A DNA stretch of 64,000 bases from Spirosoma terrae (GTDB lineage: Bacteria > Bacteroidota > Bacteroidia > Cytophagales > Spirosomataceae): NCBI RefSeq assembly GCF_010435915.1, contig NZ_JAAFZH010000006.1:1-64000 (forward strand), read 5' to 3'. Both the position numbers and the translations under genes were made by a program. Below the pieces are notes generated by a model. The model was not told the DNA's origin. It made no database searches and saw nothing but the letters and a program-made list of their open reading frames with translations. Below, in pieces: positions 9,601-16,928 of this stretch. Within the stretch, counting starts at the first letter, position 1; each line of letters begins with the position of its first letter.

Positions 9601-10004
9601 CCCGTCAAATCAGCTTCGAATACCTCACCGGCCAAACCCGCGACCGCGAAGCCAGCGTTAGCCGGTTTCAGACCGACAATAACGTCCGCGTGTTTCTGAT
9701 CAGTCTGAAAGCCGGTGGAACGGGCCTCAATCTGACCGAAGCCGACTACGTGTACCTCATCGATCCCTGGTGGAATCCGGCCGTCGAAAATCAGGCTATC
9801 GACCGCAGCCATCGCATTGGGCAAAGTAAACATGTCATTGCGGTTCGACTGATTTGCCCCAACACAATCGAAGAAAAAATCCAGGAACTTCAACAATCGA
9901 AACAGGAACGTAGCGACACGATTATCAAAACCGACGACGCTATGCTGAAATCGCTGAGCCGCACCGATCTTCTCAATCTACTGGGCCCTGCTAGTGACTC
10001 CTGA
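6615..10004 (+). CDS. SNF2-family helicase with SWIM zinc finger
   Basis: 1129 residues from the ATG at 6615. The frame also contains a TTG nine bases upstream, but it lies in the terminator tail. A SWIM zinc motif (CSCEA...CSHQ) sits at about residues 84-98. The C-terminal half is a complete Swi2/Snf2 motor: Walker A MGLGKT near 694, Walker B DESQ near 788, helicase-C motifs near 930-1070, ending QAIDRSHRIGQ. Such RapA/HepA-like ATPases translocate on DNA and remodel protein-DNA complexes, perhaps RNA polymerase. The middle region (about 150-640) has no motif I recognise. It appears to be a single-gene transcript. Confidence 0.93.
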   Translation: MSTANPDSADSPFDFRLEATIPTLTDTVLARHSRDFGPSVGGYNDIQPKAIELNQGSFTSLSRSTYFPTVVVKQTDENLLVSCSCEAPKQTLCSHQVDVLTSIMRRRELRLFFDPAQRQEAIKHVAKEYGLENEPQLDDFFQLVYDNKTVSIQPRQKQLIPVTKAANELLEAQLVPQPSKPFAAISEPAQHLKKLLVFTKHRHHDHFCLELFDADSTRNGKPKNPLKTISPLDIMAGIDNPNELKFYSAVARFQNPHRQANEKTDIDSLRLVVANPLRMAVFYHSNSVSENVTSHSLVPINVALLKASLRLTVRQNGQFYEVSGLLAMDGATYELHTLTIRYDYFLLINDTFYLTENTDHLRIIRFLGSRDNTIIIHQSKYDEFRETILAKLEDQIPIQYAYLKPATAKQLAETGFDQERERIIYLADGDNYVILTPAMRYGPLEVPVLSKRQIYSVDRKGRPFTVHRDEDAEVRFTMMILSQHPDFHDQLDLNHFYLHKKHFLDETWLLDAVEYWHSQGIQVLGFNTLKNNKLNPHKAKVSVVVNSGLDWFETALGVSYGKQQATLNQLRKAVKNRSRYVMLDDGSQGLLPTEWLDRFAAYFQQGDVVDEQIRTPKIRFDSIRDLYDENQLSPSVSEELTFLTEKFADFTTIRSVAVPSDLHATLRDYQREGLNWLNFLDDLGFGGCLADDMGLGKTLQIIAFLLLQRSKRGSIPSLIVVPTSLLFNWQAELTKFAPSLSVYTFYGGNRTQKKSLFDQFDVVLTSYGTLLSDVRFLKDYPFNYIVLDESQAIKNPDSQRYQAVRRLQSRNKLVLTGTPIENNTFDLYGQLSFACPGLLGSYTHFKAHYSTPIDKFDDRQRAKQLQRRISPFILRRTKAQVAPELPEKTEMILYCDMGPDQRKVYDAYEREFRHFLLTTQEGDIPRVRLHVLQGLTKLRQICNSPALLNDDDYYGSSSAKVDMLIEQISTKSPEHKILIFSQFVAMLDLIRTELATRQISFEYLTGQTRDREASVSRFQTDNNVRVFLISLKAGGTGLNLTEADYVYLIDPWWNPAVENQAIDRSHRIGQSKHVIAVRLICPNTIEEKIQELQQSKQERSDTIIKTDDAMLKSLSRTDLLNLLGPASDS

Positions 10005-10138
10005 GAGCCAACAACCCAAAGACAACCTTGTACTTTAGTGATGTTGCCAGCACAGCATTCTCCACCGACGGGCCAACATAATCTGGCCAGCCTTACGCTA
10101 TTTCTCTACCTTTATGCTCGATTAACCTAATTAAACAC

Positions 10139-10696
10139 ATGTCAATAAGTCCAAAATTACAGGAACGTAGCGTGGGCATATGCGAACTATGCAATACGTT
10201 ACCGGCTCAACATGAATACACCATAAGCCCTAAGGAAAGCAACTCTATTAACAACCAGGTGGCTCTGTGTGATACCTGCCTGCAATCGCTGGGCGCGACC
10301 AATAAAGCGGCTTACTGGCGATTTCTGGAAGGCACGATCTGGAACCCTGAACCCAGCATTCAGGCATTGAGCTACCGGATTTTGTATACGTACAAGGGCG
10401 AGGACTGGGCCAGCGATGTGCTCTCATCCGTCGATCTGGACGAAGATACCGTGCAGTGGGCGATGAGCGCTTTTGAGGAGGAAGAAGTGCACAAAGACGC
10501 TTTCGGCAATACACTCGAAAATGGAGACAATATTGTGCTGACCCAGGCGCTGGACGTTAAAGGCACTAATTTCACAGCCTCAAAGGGTACCGTAGTCAAA
10601 CGTATCCGACTAGTCAGTGGCAACCCCGAGCAAATAGAAGGCAAGATCAATGACCAAACCATTGTGATTCTAACCAAATACGTCAAGAAGGGCTAA
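10139..10696 (+). CDS. yjdM: PhnA/YjdM-family zinc-ribbon protein
   Basis: 185 residues. An N-terminal zinc ribbon has CELC (Cys15, Cys18) and CDTC (Cys44, Cys47). The C-terminal half is the conserved PhnA domain (KDAFGNTLENGDNIVL, DLKVKG-like LDVKGTNF, then GTVVKRIRLV). Despite the name, this family is not the phosphonoacetate hydrolase; its cellular role is poorly defined. An upstream TACTTTAG at about 10031 could be the -7 element. It converges on the MFS gene and shares its terminator. Confidence 0.88.
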   Translation: MSISPKLQERSVGICELCNTLPAQHEYTISPKESNSINNQVALCDTCLQSLGATNKAAYWRFLEGTIWNPEPSIQALSYRILYTYKGEDWASDVLSSVDLDEDTVQWAMSAFEEEEVHKDAFGNTLENGDNIVLTQALDVKGTNFTASKGTVVKRIRLVSGNPEQIEGKINDQTIVILTKYVKKG

Positions 10697-10711
10697 CCCT
10701 GGCGAATTCAA

Positions 10712-10744
10712 TCACACGCCATAGGTTGAGAATATGGCGTGTGA
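10712..10744. terminator. Bidirectional hairpin terminator
   Basis: Perfect 12-bp stem (10712-10723 with 10733-10744) between the convergent PhnA and MFS genes. Confidence 0.7.
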
Positions 10745-10748
10745 CAAC

Positions 10749-12065
10749 CTACTCACGAACCGTTTCTTCGGCCATTTTCTGCTCATAATTCGTAGCCAGC
10801 AGATGATACGAGCGGCTTTGCATGGCCAGCACCGTAACAATCAAACCGATTAGGCCCGTTACGGTAAACACCAGTGCCAGTCCACGATCGCTGCCTGTAC
10901 CAAACCACCCGCCAATAAGTTGCACTCCCGCGCCGGTAGTCATGAACGGGATAAAAACCAGTTCAGCAATAGGACCGATCATAAAGGCTGTCAGCGGAGA
11001 AGCGGCCTGTTCAATACTTTGCGCAAAGCCAAACACCCGTCCCTGCCGTTCGGGCGGCACCAGCTTTTGCATAATGGTTTGTTCGGCGGCTTCTACTACC
11101 GGCACCAAACACATATAAATAAACATACCCACCGCCAGCAGTACAATCGATGCCTGAATGGTAAAGAACACACAGACCGTCCACAGCACGACATTAGTTA
11201 TGAATAAGGTTCGTAGAGGTCGTTTGCCCAATCCTTTTTTCGCAACAACGAGCCCTCCGATAATAAAACCACCACTTAGGACACCCCACAGAATACCCCA
11301 CGTCTGGACAGATACCAGCGCCAATCCGTAGGCATCCATCAGCGACATAAATACACCCCCTAAAAAGTTGTTGAACGTATTGAAAAAAATGAGCGCAAAC
11401 AGACCAGGCATTCGGTTCAGGACGCGTATGGTTCCCCGAATATCGATTCGCCTGGTATCCTCCTCCGTATGCACAATGCCCTTTTCAGGAATCGGCACAA
11501 ACGTTATGTGCAGTAAAGCCAGAACGGTTAATCCAATGGCCAAAACCAGCGTCCAGAACATGCCCAGATACCCAATCAGCAGACCACTAAAAACCGACGC
11601 AACCAAAAACGATACGCCATTGATCGTACCCACCATGCCGTTGGCTTTATCGCGTTCGCCTTCCGGAATCAGAAACGTTACCAGCGTCGACAAGGCAATG
11701 GACCGAATATTTCCGGCGATGGCTCCCAAAAGACCCAGCACCACAAACGCCCACAGAACGGGGCTCGACGGATTTTTGAAGACAGACTCCGGTGTGCTGG
11801 TAAAAATAAGAAAGGCCACTACGTACAGAAACAGCGACACTACGCTCGACAGGATCATCGCTGTTTTCTTCTTGTACCGATCGACCAGCGACCCCTGAAA
11901 GAAACCGGTTATAGCCACCGTTCCCGTATAAACGCCCGCCATAATCGACGTAGCAACAACCGATTTCGTTTCCAGATAAACCCAGAACGTAATGGCAAAC
12001 CAAACAAAGTTATTAGTCAAAAATGCCGTCAGCGAATTGGCCAAGATGGCGTAAAAAGTTTTCAT
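10749..12065 (-). CDS. MFS transporter (macrolide-efflux/DHA3-like)
   Basis: 438 residues, about 12 membrane helices. The MFS motif A is in the first cytoplasmic loop (GSLVDRYKKKTAMIL). The overall pattern (YAILANSLTAFLTNNFVWFAITFWVYLETKS at the start, PPERQGRVFGFAQSIEQAASPLTAF in the second half) fits the DHA3 / macrolide-efflux group. Export of a drug or metabolite is likely; the substrate is unknown. It stands alone, with a 164-base gap to the VOC gene. Confidence 0.88.
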   Translation of the reverse strand: MKTFYAILANSLTAFLTNNFVWFAITFWVYLETKSVVATSIMAGVYTGTVAITGFFQGSLVDRYKKKTAMILSSVVSLFLYVVAFLIFTSTPESVFKNPSSPVLWAFVVLGLLGAIAGNIRSIALSTLVTFLIPEGERDKANGMVGTINGVSFLVASVFSGLLIGYLGMFWTLVLAIGLTVLALLHITFVPIPEKGIVHTEEDTRRIDIRGTIRVLNRMPGLFALIFFNTFNNFLGGVFMSLMDAYGLALVSVQTWGILWGVLSGGFIIGGLVVAKKGLGKRPLRTLFITNVVLWTVCVFFTIQASIVLLAVGMFIYMCLVPVVEAAEQTIMQKLVPPERQGRVFGFAQSIEQAASPLTAFMIGPIAELVFIPFMTTGAGVQLIGGWFGTGSDRGLALVFTVTGLIGLIVTVLAMQSRSYHLLATNYEQKMAEETVRE

Positions 12066-12164
12066 TCTTTCGGAGAATAGCGGCTCGTTTTCCCAATCAG
12101 TTGTCGGAAAAACTACTGTAAAGTACGTTCAGAATTTTTATAAAGTAGGGATAAAAAACGATAA

Positions 12165-12200
12165 GACAACCCTGGCGAGCAATAGATCACCAGGGTTGTC
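12165..12200 (-). terminator. Hairpin terminator of the VOC gene
   Basis: Perfect 11-bp stem (12165-12175 with 12190-12200), 14-base loop, 30 bases after the VOC stop on the minus strand. Confidence 0.65.
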
Positions 12201-12229
12201 CTGTCAAAATTGGGCACGATACGTAGTGT

Positions 12230-12664
12230 TTAGACTGCAGCGTTCTCGGTAGCTGGCTGTTCCTGAGTCAAAGCGGCTGGGTCCATATACATAACCTCCC
12301 AATGATGTCCATCCAGATCGCTGTAACTACGGCTATACATAAAGCCCTGGTCTATGGCATCGCCCGGCAACGTAGCACCAGCGGCAATGGCTTTGTCGAC
12401 AAGGTCATCTACCGCTTCCCGGCTATCGGCAGACAGGCAAATAAGGGCTTCAGAAACCTGCGTAGCATCGGCAACGTCTTTTTTGATAAACGACTTAAAG
12501 AATGGCTCTACCAGCAACATAACATAAATCGTATCGCTGATAATCATGCAGGTAGCTTTCTCGTCCGTGAATTGCGGATTGAAGCTATAGCCTAACTTGG
12601 TGAAGAAATCGACGGATTTGTTCAGGTCTTTAACGGGCAGGTTTACAAAGATTTGGGTTGCCAT
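12230..12664 (-). CDS. VOC-family (glyoxalase/bleomycin-resistance-like) protein
   Basis: 144 residues from the ATG at 12664, which opens MATQIFVNLPVKDLNKSV. A longer frame to 12739 would run across the promoter. The protein shows paired beta-alpha-beta modules of the vicinal-oxygen-chelate fold, ending DLDGHHWEVMYMDP, where the Glu is the usual final metal ligand. Close relatives are annotated as glyoxalase/extradiol dioxygenase-like proteins of unproven substrate. Promoter and terminator flank it, so it is a single-gene unit. Confidence 0.88.
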   Translation of the reverse strand: MATQIFVNLPVKDLNKSVDFFTKLGYSFNPQFTDEKATCMIISDTIYVMLLVEPFFKSFIKKDVADATQVSEALICLSADSREAVDDLVDKAIAAGATLPGDAIDQGFMYSRSYSDLDGHHWEVMYMDPAALTQEQPATENAAV

Positions 12665-12692
12665 ACGTAGTTGTTGTTTGATGTTTACGTAG

Positions 12693-12700
12693 CAAAAGTA
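12693..12700 (-). promoter_or_regulatory. -7 promoter box of the VOC gene
   Basis: On the minus strand this reads TACTTTTG, a full match to the Bacteroidota -7 consensus TANNTTTG, 28 bases before the chosen ATG. The word CTACGTAA follows immediately. It supports starting the gene at 12664. Confidence 0.55.
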
Positions 12701-12842
12701 TAGCCGATTTAGGAAAGTAAACGTGTGTATGTACGGCAATATAGGGGGGTAATTGCGGCTACGTTTATCTCCTTCTGCAACGTCTTTTCCGGCCCATACA
12801 TTCCGCGGCTCAATGCGTTGCTACGCTTGTCAATCTCCTTCT

Positions 12843-13478
12843 TTACTTGTCTTTGACAAACCGAAGGTTAAAGCGATAACCCGTACCGGTTGTACTATAA
12901 AACAGAATCGTGTGGGTTTTGCCGGAGCCACTTTCCTGCAGGCTGAAGGTGTTGCCATCGGCCATCCAGAATTCACAAATATCACCGTCTATTGGTACAC
13001 TGTCCTGAAAACTATAGCCCGCCGGATGTGCATTAAAACCCGACGAATTGGTCCCCCGAATAGTTATCCAGTTTGTTATTGAAGCCAGCTTTTTGGTACT
13101 TTCCTGACCTGTTGCCCGCTGGTTTGTGAATACGACGCCCTGGCTTTCAGCGAGTTTTATATAATCCTGTTTGGTTGGTAATCGCCAGCCTTCGGGAAGT
13201 GCAATGGCTTTGGCCTCCTCAAATGTATAATATCGGCCATACTCGGGTTTTTCGCTGCCATTTTTATAGGCGATACCACCAGCTCCATCATAGTTCACAA
13301 CTGTCCAGATCTGATTAGCGATGGTAACCGTAGGGTATTCCTTCCCACCGATCCTGACCGACGATGTAGAAGGCGCAGGATCATTGACAGGCTTTTTATC
13401 GCAGGAAATCAACGTAGCGATTACGAAAGCGGTCACTAAAACAAGAAACTCCGGTCGGTTTATTTTACTACGTAGCAT
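12843..13478 (-). CDS. FISUMP-domain lipoprotein
   Basis: 211 residues from the ATG at 13478; the longer frame would need a TTG at 13505. A lipoprotein signal ends at ATLISC. The mature protein matches the Fibrobacter succinogenes major paralogous (FISUMP) domain: IGGKEYPTVTIANQIWTVVN, then GRYYTFEEAKAI, LPEGWRLPTKQDY and a C-terminal RFNLRFVKDK. This C-type-lectin-like domain occurs on many surface proteins of Bacteroidota and Fibrobacterota; its ligand is unknown. It is likely surface exposed. Confidence 0.85.
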   Translation of the reverse strand: MLRSKINRPEFLVLVTAFVIATLISCDKKPVNDPAPSTSSVRIGGKEYPTVTIANQIWTVVNYDGAGGIAYKNGSEKPEYGRYYTFEEAKAIALPEGWRLPTKQDYIKLAESQGVVFTNQRATGQESTKKLASITNWITIRGTNSSGFNAHPAGYSFQDSVPIDGDICEFWMADGNTFSLQESGSGKTHTILFYSTTGTGYRFNLRFVKDK

Positions 13479-13928
13479 AGTTCGTCTCGTGAATAGGTGG
13501 TTCAACTGCCCATGCTTCTAACCTTATCGGTAAACATGATGGCAACCACAAAGCAACTTCGCCGGAAACTGTGAAAAAAAAGCAAAGCGTCTGCCTGTAA
13601 AAAAGGCTGGTTGAATTGGCGAAAATGGCTCCTCAACAGAAATTGTTTCCGGCCTGGTCGGGAAGTCAAAATGAAGCAATAACGGAACAAAAAACAACCG
13701 GACCCAGCTGAGTCCGGTGTTTGAGCAGTATGAACTTTAAAATACCAGGATAAACCTATCGACAAAGATAAAAGCCTGGCCCTGTGCTTTGATTAGAGCA
13801 AGATTAGAAGAAGCTTAGCTAACGATTAGAAATGCCGGATGAACAGGGTATTTTCAGTAGCCATATTTACAAACGAGAGGTGGCCGGGAACATTCCCGGC
13901 CACCTCTCGCTCTACAAGGTCGTTTCTG
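13479..13928. other. Intergenic stretch with two hairpins
   Basis: About 450 bases with no credible gene. An 87-codon minus-strand frame (13502-13765) reads as low-complexity aromatic/arginine sequence and spans a hairpin, so I reject it. Besides the terminator at 13874-13909 there is a small hairpin ACCGGAC/GTCCGGT at 13697-13718. Confidence 0.55.
13874..13909 (-). terminator. Strong terminator of the small secreted-protein gene
   Basis: Perfect 16-bp GC-rich stem (13874-13889 with 13894-13909) with a four-base loop, 19 bases past the stop codon of the minus-strand gene. Confidence 0.8.
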
Positions 13929-14312
13929 CTATTGCATAGCCACAACCCGACTCGTCGCCTGACTTGTTTGCGTCGATAGGTTCAATTCTTTCTTTATGCT
14001 ACCTTCTTCCGATTTTATTTCCAGCTCATACTTACCGTCAGTCAGTTCATCGACATTCATTTTGAGCGCGTATTTCAGATCTTTCTTGCTGATCGTCTGA
14101 CGAAATACGATTAGATCATTGGCATTCCGCAGCAGGATTTCCACCGGAACTTCTTCGTTTTTGTTAACGGCCACACGTATCTGATTATCGATGGTTACGT
14201 AAGCACTGGCACCAAACGACAGGGCTTTGGGTGATGTTGGGTTGCCTGGATTCGCGAAGGTGGCGGCACTCATCAAAATCGAAACAGCTAGTTTACTCAT
14301 TAATGTTAACAT
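13929..14312 (-). CDS. Small secreted protein of unknown function
   Basis: 127 residues with an N-terminal signal (MSKLAVSILMSAATFANP). The mature part looks like an Ig-like or carboxypeptidase-regulatory-like beta sandwich: IRVAVNKNEEVPVEILLRNANDLIVFRQ, then LTDGKYELEIKSEEGSIKKELNL. The second part resembles the C-terminal carrier fold of T9SS cargo, but a whole sorting domain is not present. I cannot assign a family. The start could be Met1 or Met5; both give the same signal peptide. It is a single-gene unit with its own terminator. Confidence 0.7.
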   Translation of the reverse strand: MLTLMSKLAVSILMSAATFANPGNPTSPKALSFGASAYVTIDNQIRVAVNKNEEVPVEILLRNANDLIVFRQTISKKDLKYALKMNVDELTDGKYELEIKSEEGSIKKELNLSTQTSQATSRVVAMQ

Positions 14313-14608
14313 GGTAGTATTTGTGTTTAGTGTTTATAAATCTATGTTGATTGTGTTGTTCACTTGTTCGCTATAGATAAGCCAAAGTCCGTGCCAACAA
14401 AAACAAACCACTAACTATCAGATACTTAACACCAATAGCAGTTAGTAACTCTGTCCAGATGCGGACAATTCCTGTTCACTTGCGGACAAAAAACGGACCG
14501 TACAGTTCCTGCTGAAAATAGTTAGAAGTAGGTATTGCCACGCAGCTGAGCATGGTGGATGTTTGTGTATAAAAATTGGTCTATACAAACAGCCATAAAT
14601 TCCTCTAT

Positions 14609-15391
14609 ATGAAACTTCTGGTTGTTCTGCTAAGCGCGGCTAGCCTATTGGTGATCCAGTCTTGTGGTACCCAAAAAATGGAAGTGGAAGACGTAGTAGC
14701 TCTGACTGACACCTCCGTCGTTGTCATCCACAGATACGGCACCAACAACCAATCGATGCTGGGGGCAGGCTTCATTATTGAGTCCAGCGGATTGATTGCA
14801 ACAAACTACCACGTCATTAAAGATGCCGAACGAATCGACGTAACGTTGTCTAACGGCCAGACGTATCCCGTAATTGGCATCGTCGATTTTAATTACAGCG
14901 ACCCAGGGTATCCCGATTTTGCGATTCTCAAAATCGACGCCCCTACCGACCTGCCCGCACTACCTTTAGGCGATGATAAGAAACTCAGGCCGGGCGAAAG
15001 CGTCGTAACGATCGGGAATCCAATTGCGTACACGCATACTCCGTCAGATGGTATTTTCGCGCAGCTTCATCGTATGGATAGCATCAATTACGTCCAAATC
15101 ACCGCGCCCATTTCGCCGGGAAACAGTGGTGGCCCCTTGCTGAATCGGTACGGCGAAGTCGTTGGTATCAATATGTTTCATGATCGACGAGGCCAGAATC
15201 TCAACTTTGCGATGTCGGTTCAATATTTAAAGGATGCCCTGACTAACCACGGCCATACGGTTCGCTTTACGGTCAATGACGTATTGGCCATGCAGAAAAA
15301 ACGTGATAATGAGCTGTTTACTGCACTTTTTACACCCGCAGAAACTGTTCTCCATGCTCTACCCGCGCGACTGGAAAACGTATCAGCATAA
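14609..15391 (+). CDS. Trypsin-like (S1C/HtrA-type) lipoprotein protease, possibly frame-broken
   Basis: 260 residues from the ATG at 14609; the longer frame would use TTG at 14576. A lipoprotein signal ends at VIQSC (Cys19). The chymotrypsin-fold triad is intact: His68 (TNYHVI), Asp103 (YPDFAIL) and Ser173 (GNSGGP). No PDZ domain follows. After VLAMQKKRDNELFTALF the frame degrades into ALPARLENVSA and stops. A +1 frame that overlaps it continues with a sensible domain (next entry). Either there are two overlapping genes, or one about 423-residue protein was split by a single-base change near 15345-15353. Confidence 0.88.
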   Translation: MKLLVVLLSAASLLVIQSCGTQKMEVEDVVALTDTSVVVIHRYGTNNQSMLGAGFIIESSGLIATNYHVIKDAERIDVTLSNGQTYPVIGIVDFNYSDPGYPDFAILKIDAPTDLPALPLGDDKKLRPGESVVTIGNPIAYTHTPSDGIFAQLHRMDSINYVQITAPISPGNSGGPLLNRYGEVVGINMFHDRRGQNLNFAMSVQYLKDALTNHGHTVRFTVNDVLAMQKKRDNELFTALFTPAETVLHALPARLENVSA

Positions 15392-15845
15392 TCGATGGGA
15401 ATACAACAACGACCCCGATAGTACTTACATACAGACTAGCATCTTTGCTCCGCCCGGGGCTTTCAATCCCGAAACCGGCTATCTGGCGAGTGGTATCCGG
15501 GTCATGTTCTTCCGACCACGTAACGGCTATGTCTGGAACGGCATTATTGACCGCTGGCCAGCCGCCTTCAAGCAACGTATGCTACGTATGAATCATGGTT
15601 TTACCTTCACCGATTCGTTATCTATTGCGCTTGACCAGATTCCATCTCGTCTTTATACAGCTATCGGCCGGAACGAAAACGTCAGCGAAGTTGAGTTGGA
15701 CCGGTTTATTATCTCAGCGCAGCCCAATTACCTGCTCTCGATCGAATTTGCATGCCCAAACAGCCAGGCGAACACCTATGACCAATACTACGAGGTTATT
15801 CAGAAATCGTTTCGGTTTGGGCTGGAAGGCGGCACACGGAATTAG
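15354..15845 (+). CDS. C-terminal domain of the protease in the +1 frame, or separate small gene
   Basis: 163 residues if read from the ATG at 15354. It begins MLYPRDWKTYQHNRWEYNN, continues with strands such as TSIFAPPGAFNPETGYLASG, and ends SFRFGLEGGTRN. The opening resembles a PsbP/YdgH-like domain that normally follows another domain, and it has no signal peptide of its own. It overlaps the protease frame by 38 bases. I favour a former C-terminal domain of the upstream lipoprotein protease, because residues upstream of 15354 in this frame are not protein-like, and those downstream of about 15350 in the protease frame are not either. Confidence 0.6.
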   Translation: MLYPRDWKTYQHNRWEYNNDPDSTYIQTSIFAPPGAFNPETGYLASGIRVMFFRPRNGYVWNGIIDRWPAAFKQRMLRMNHGFTFTDSLSIALDQIPSRLYTAIGRNENVSEVELDRFIISAQPNYLLSIEFACPNSQANTYDQYYEVIQKSFRFGLEGGTRN

Positions 15846-15862
15846 TTCGCTTCCCGTCCACA

Positions 15863-16774
15863 CTACCTGCTTTTCTTCATTTCATACCGTTTTTCATACA
15901 GATAACGTAGCGCAATGCCGAAACCCCAGCCCGAGCCATTAGCTACCATAGCGGCACGCTGGTTCTCAACCCGATTAATCACGTACGCCAGATCAGACCG
16001 ATAAACGTCACTTAACCCCCAGTATTTACGGACGTAGAAACCTAGTTCCAACGTCGAGGATAAGCGCGTAGCATAATCGACGCCCAGCTCGGCCAGGCCC
16101 GATACGCGATTGATACTGGCCGAATTAACCAGCAATTGCAACGTATCGACCCGACGGCCACGATTCGACGTACTGTAGCCACTAAATTTCAATTCGTCAG
16201 TCTGGTTACCACTAGCCGGAATCAGCCAGGCACCAGCCGACACCCAGAACCCGGTTCCATTTTTCGCCTGCCTTCCCGAGCCAATACGTCGCTTTACTCG
16301 GAGCGGAATGGCATGCCCCGCCGTTTGGTACGTAAATTCGAAATCGCTGGAACCGTTTTCAATGGTAATGTTCAGATGCGTAGGGGCATAGGCATAACCC
16401 ACTTCAACTGCCCAGGCATTTCGATACGTGTAGCCCGCCAGCACACTCCAGGCGGCTTTTGTTGACGCAGGATTACGGATTAGTCCGTCGAATGAGTTGC
16501 TCAACGTACTAACATCACTCCGGAAACCGCCCTCCGCGCTGATATACAGCGTCTGCGTTTCTTTAAATTGTTCCAGTTGCCAGTGAGCCGCTTCTTTCCG
16601 CACCAATCGGTACCGGCCCGTTCCTGCTTCATCGAGTCGTTTATCGGGGTCTTCCGTCAGTACATGCCGACGTATGGGCGGAGGAGCGTAATAGTTCGTA
16701 TCGATGACAACCTCCTGCCCCCAGACCGATACCGATAACCCTAACAAGGTGCAAAGTAGTGAGATGTGTTTCAC
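15863..16774 (-). CDS. Outer-membrane beta-barrel protein
   Basis: 303 residues with a signal peptide (MKHISLLCTLLGLSVSVWGQ). The second half alternates amphipathic strands ending in aromatics (AWSVLAGYTYRNAWAVEVGYAYAPTHLNI, GFWVSAGAWLIPASG, GFGIALRYLYEKRY), characteristic of an outer-membrane beta-barrel. An N-terminal about 70-residue polar stretch is likely periplasmic. No specific family is recognised. It converges on the protease region with only 17 bases between. Confidence 0.72.
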   Translation of the reverse strand: MKHISLLCTLLGLSVSVWGQEVVIDTNYYAPPPIRRHVLTEDPDKRLDEAGTGRYRLVRKEAAHWQLEQFKETQTLYISAEGGFRSDVSTLSNSFDGLIRNPASTKAAWSVLAGYTYRNAWAVEVGYAYAPTHLNITIENGSSDFEFTYQTAGHAIPLRVKRRIGSGRQAKNGTGFWVSAGAWLIPASGNQTDELKFSGYSTSNRGRRVDTLQLLVNSASINRVSGLAELGVDYATRLSSTLELGFYVRKYWGLSDVYRSDLAYVINRVENQRAAMVANGSGWGFGIALRYLYEKRYEMKKSR

Positions 16775-16928
16775 CAGACAGAGTTTTTATACGTAACGAG
16801 GACCCGATTATAGCCGAAACCGTTTATATCAGCGATCACTATATAGCTGAGCCTCTTAGCACGAATTACGCAGAACATTCCGGTTACGTTGCGGAGACAG
16901 CGGAGTTTGTGACGTAGTCGTATGCCGT

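Noticed and set aside
12741..12750. Single TACCCCCC-like box upstream of the VOC promoter
   Set aside because: Only one box, without the 21-bp partner seen upstream of doxX.
13502..13765. 87-codon minus-strand frame
   Set aside because: Low-complexity, no family resemblance, spans a hairpin between genes.
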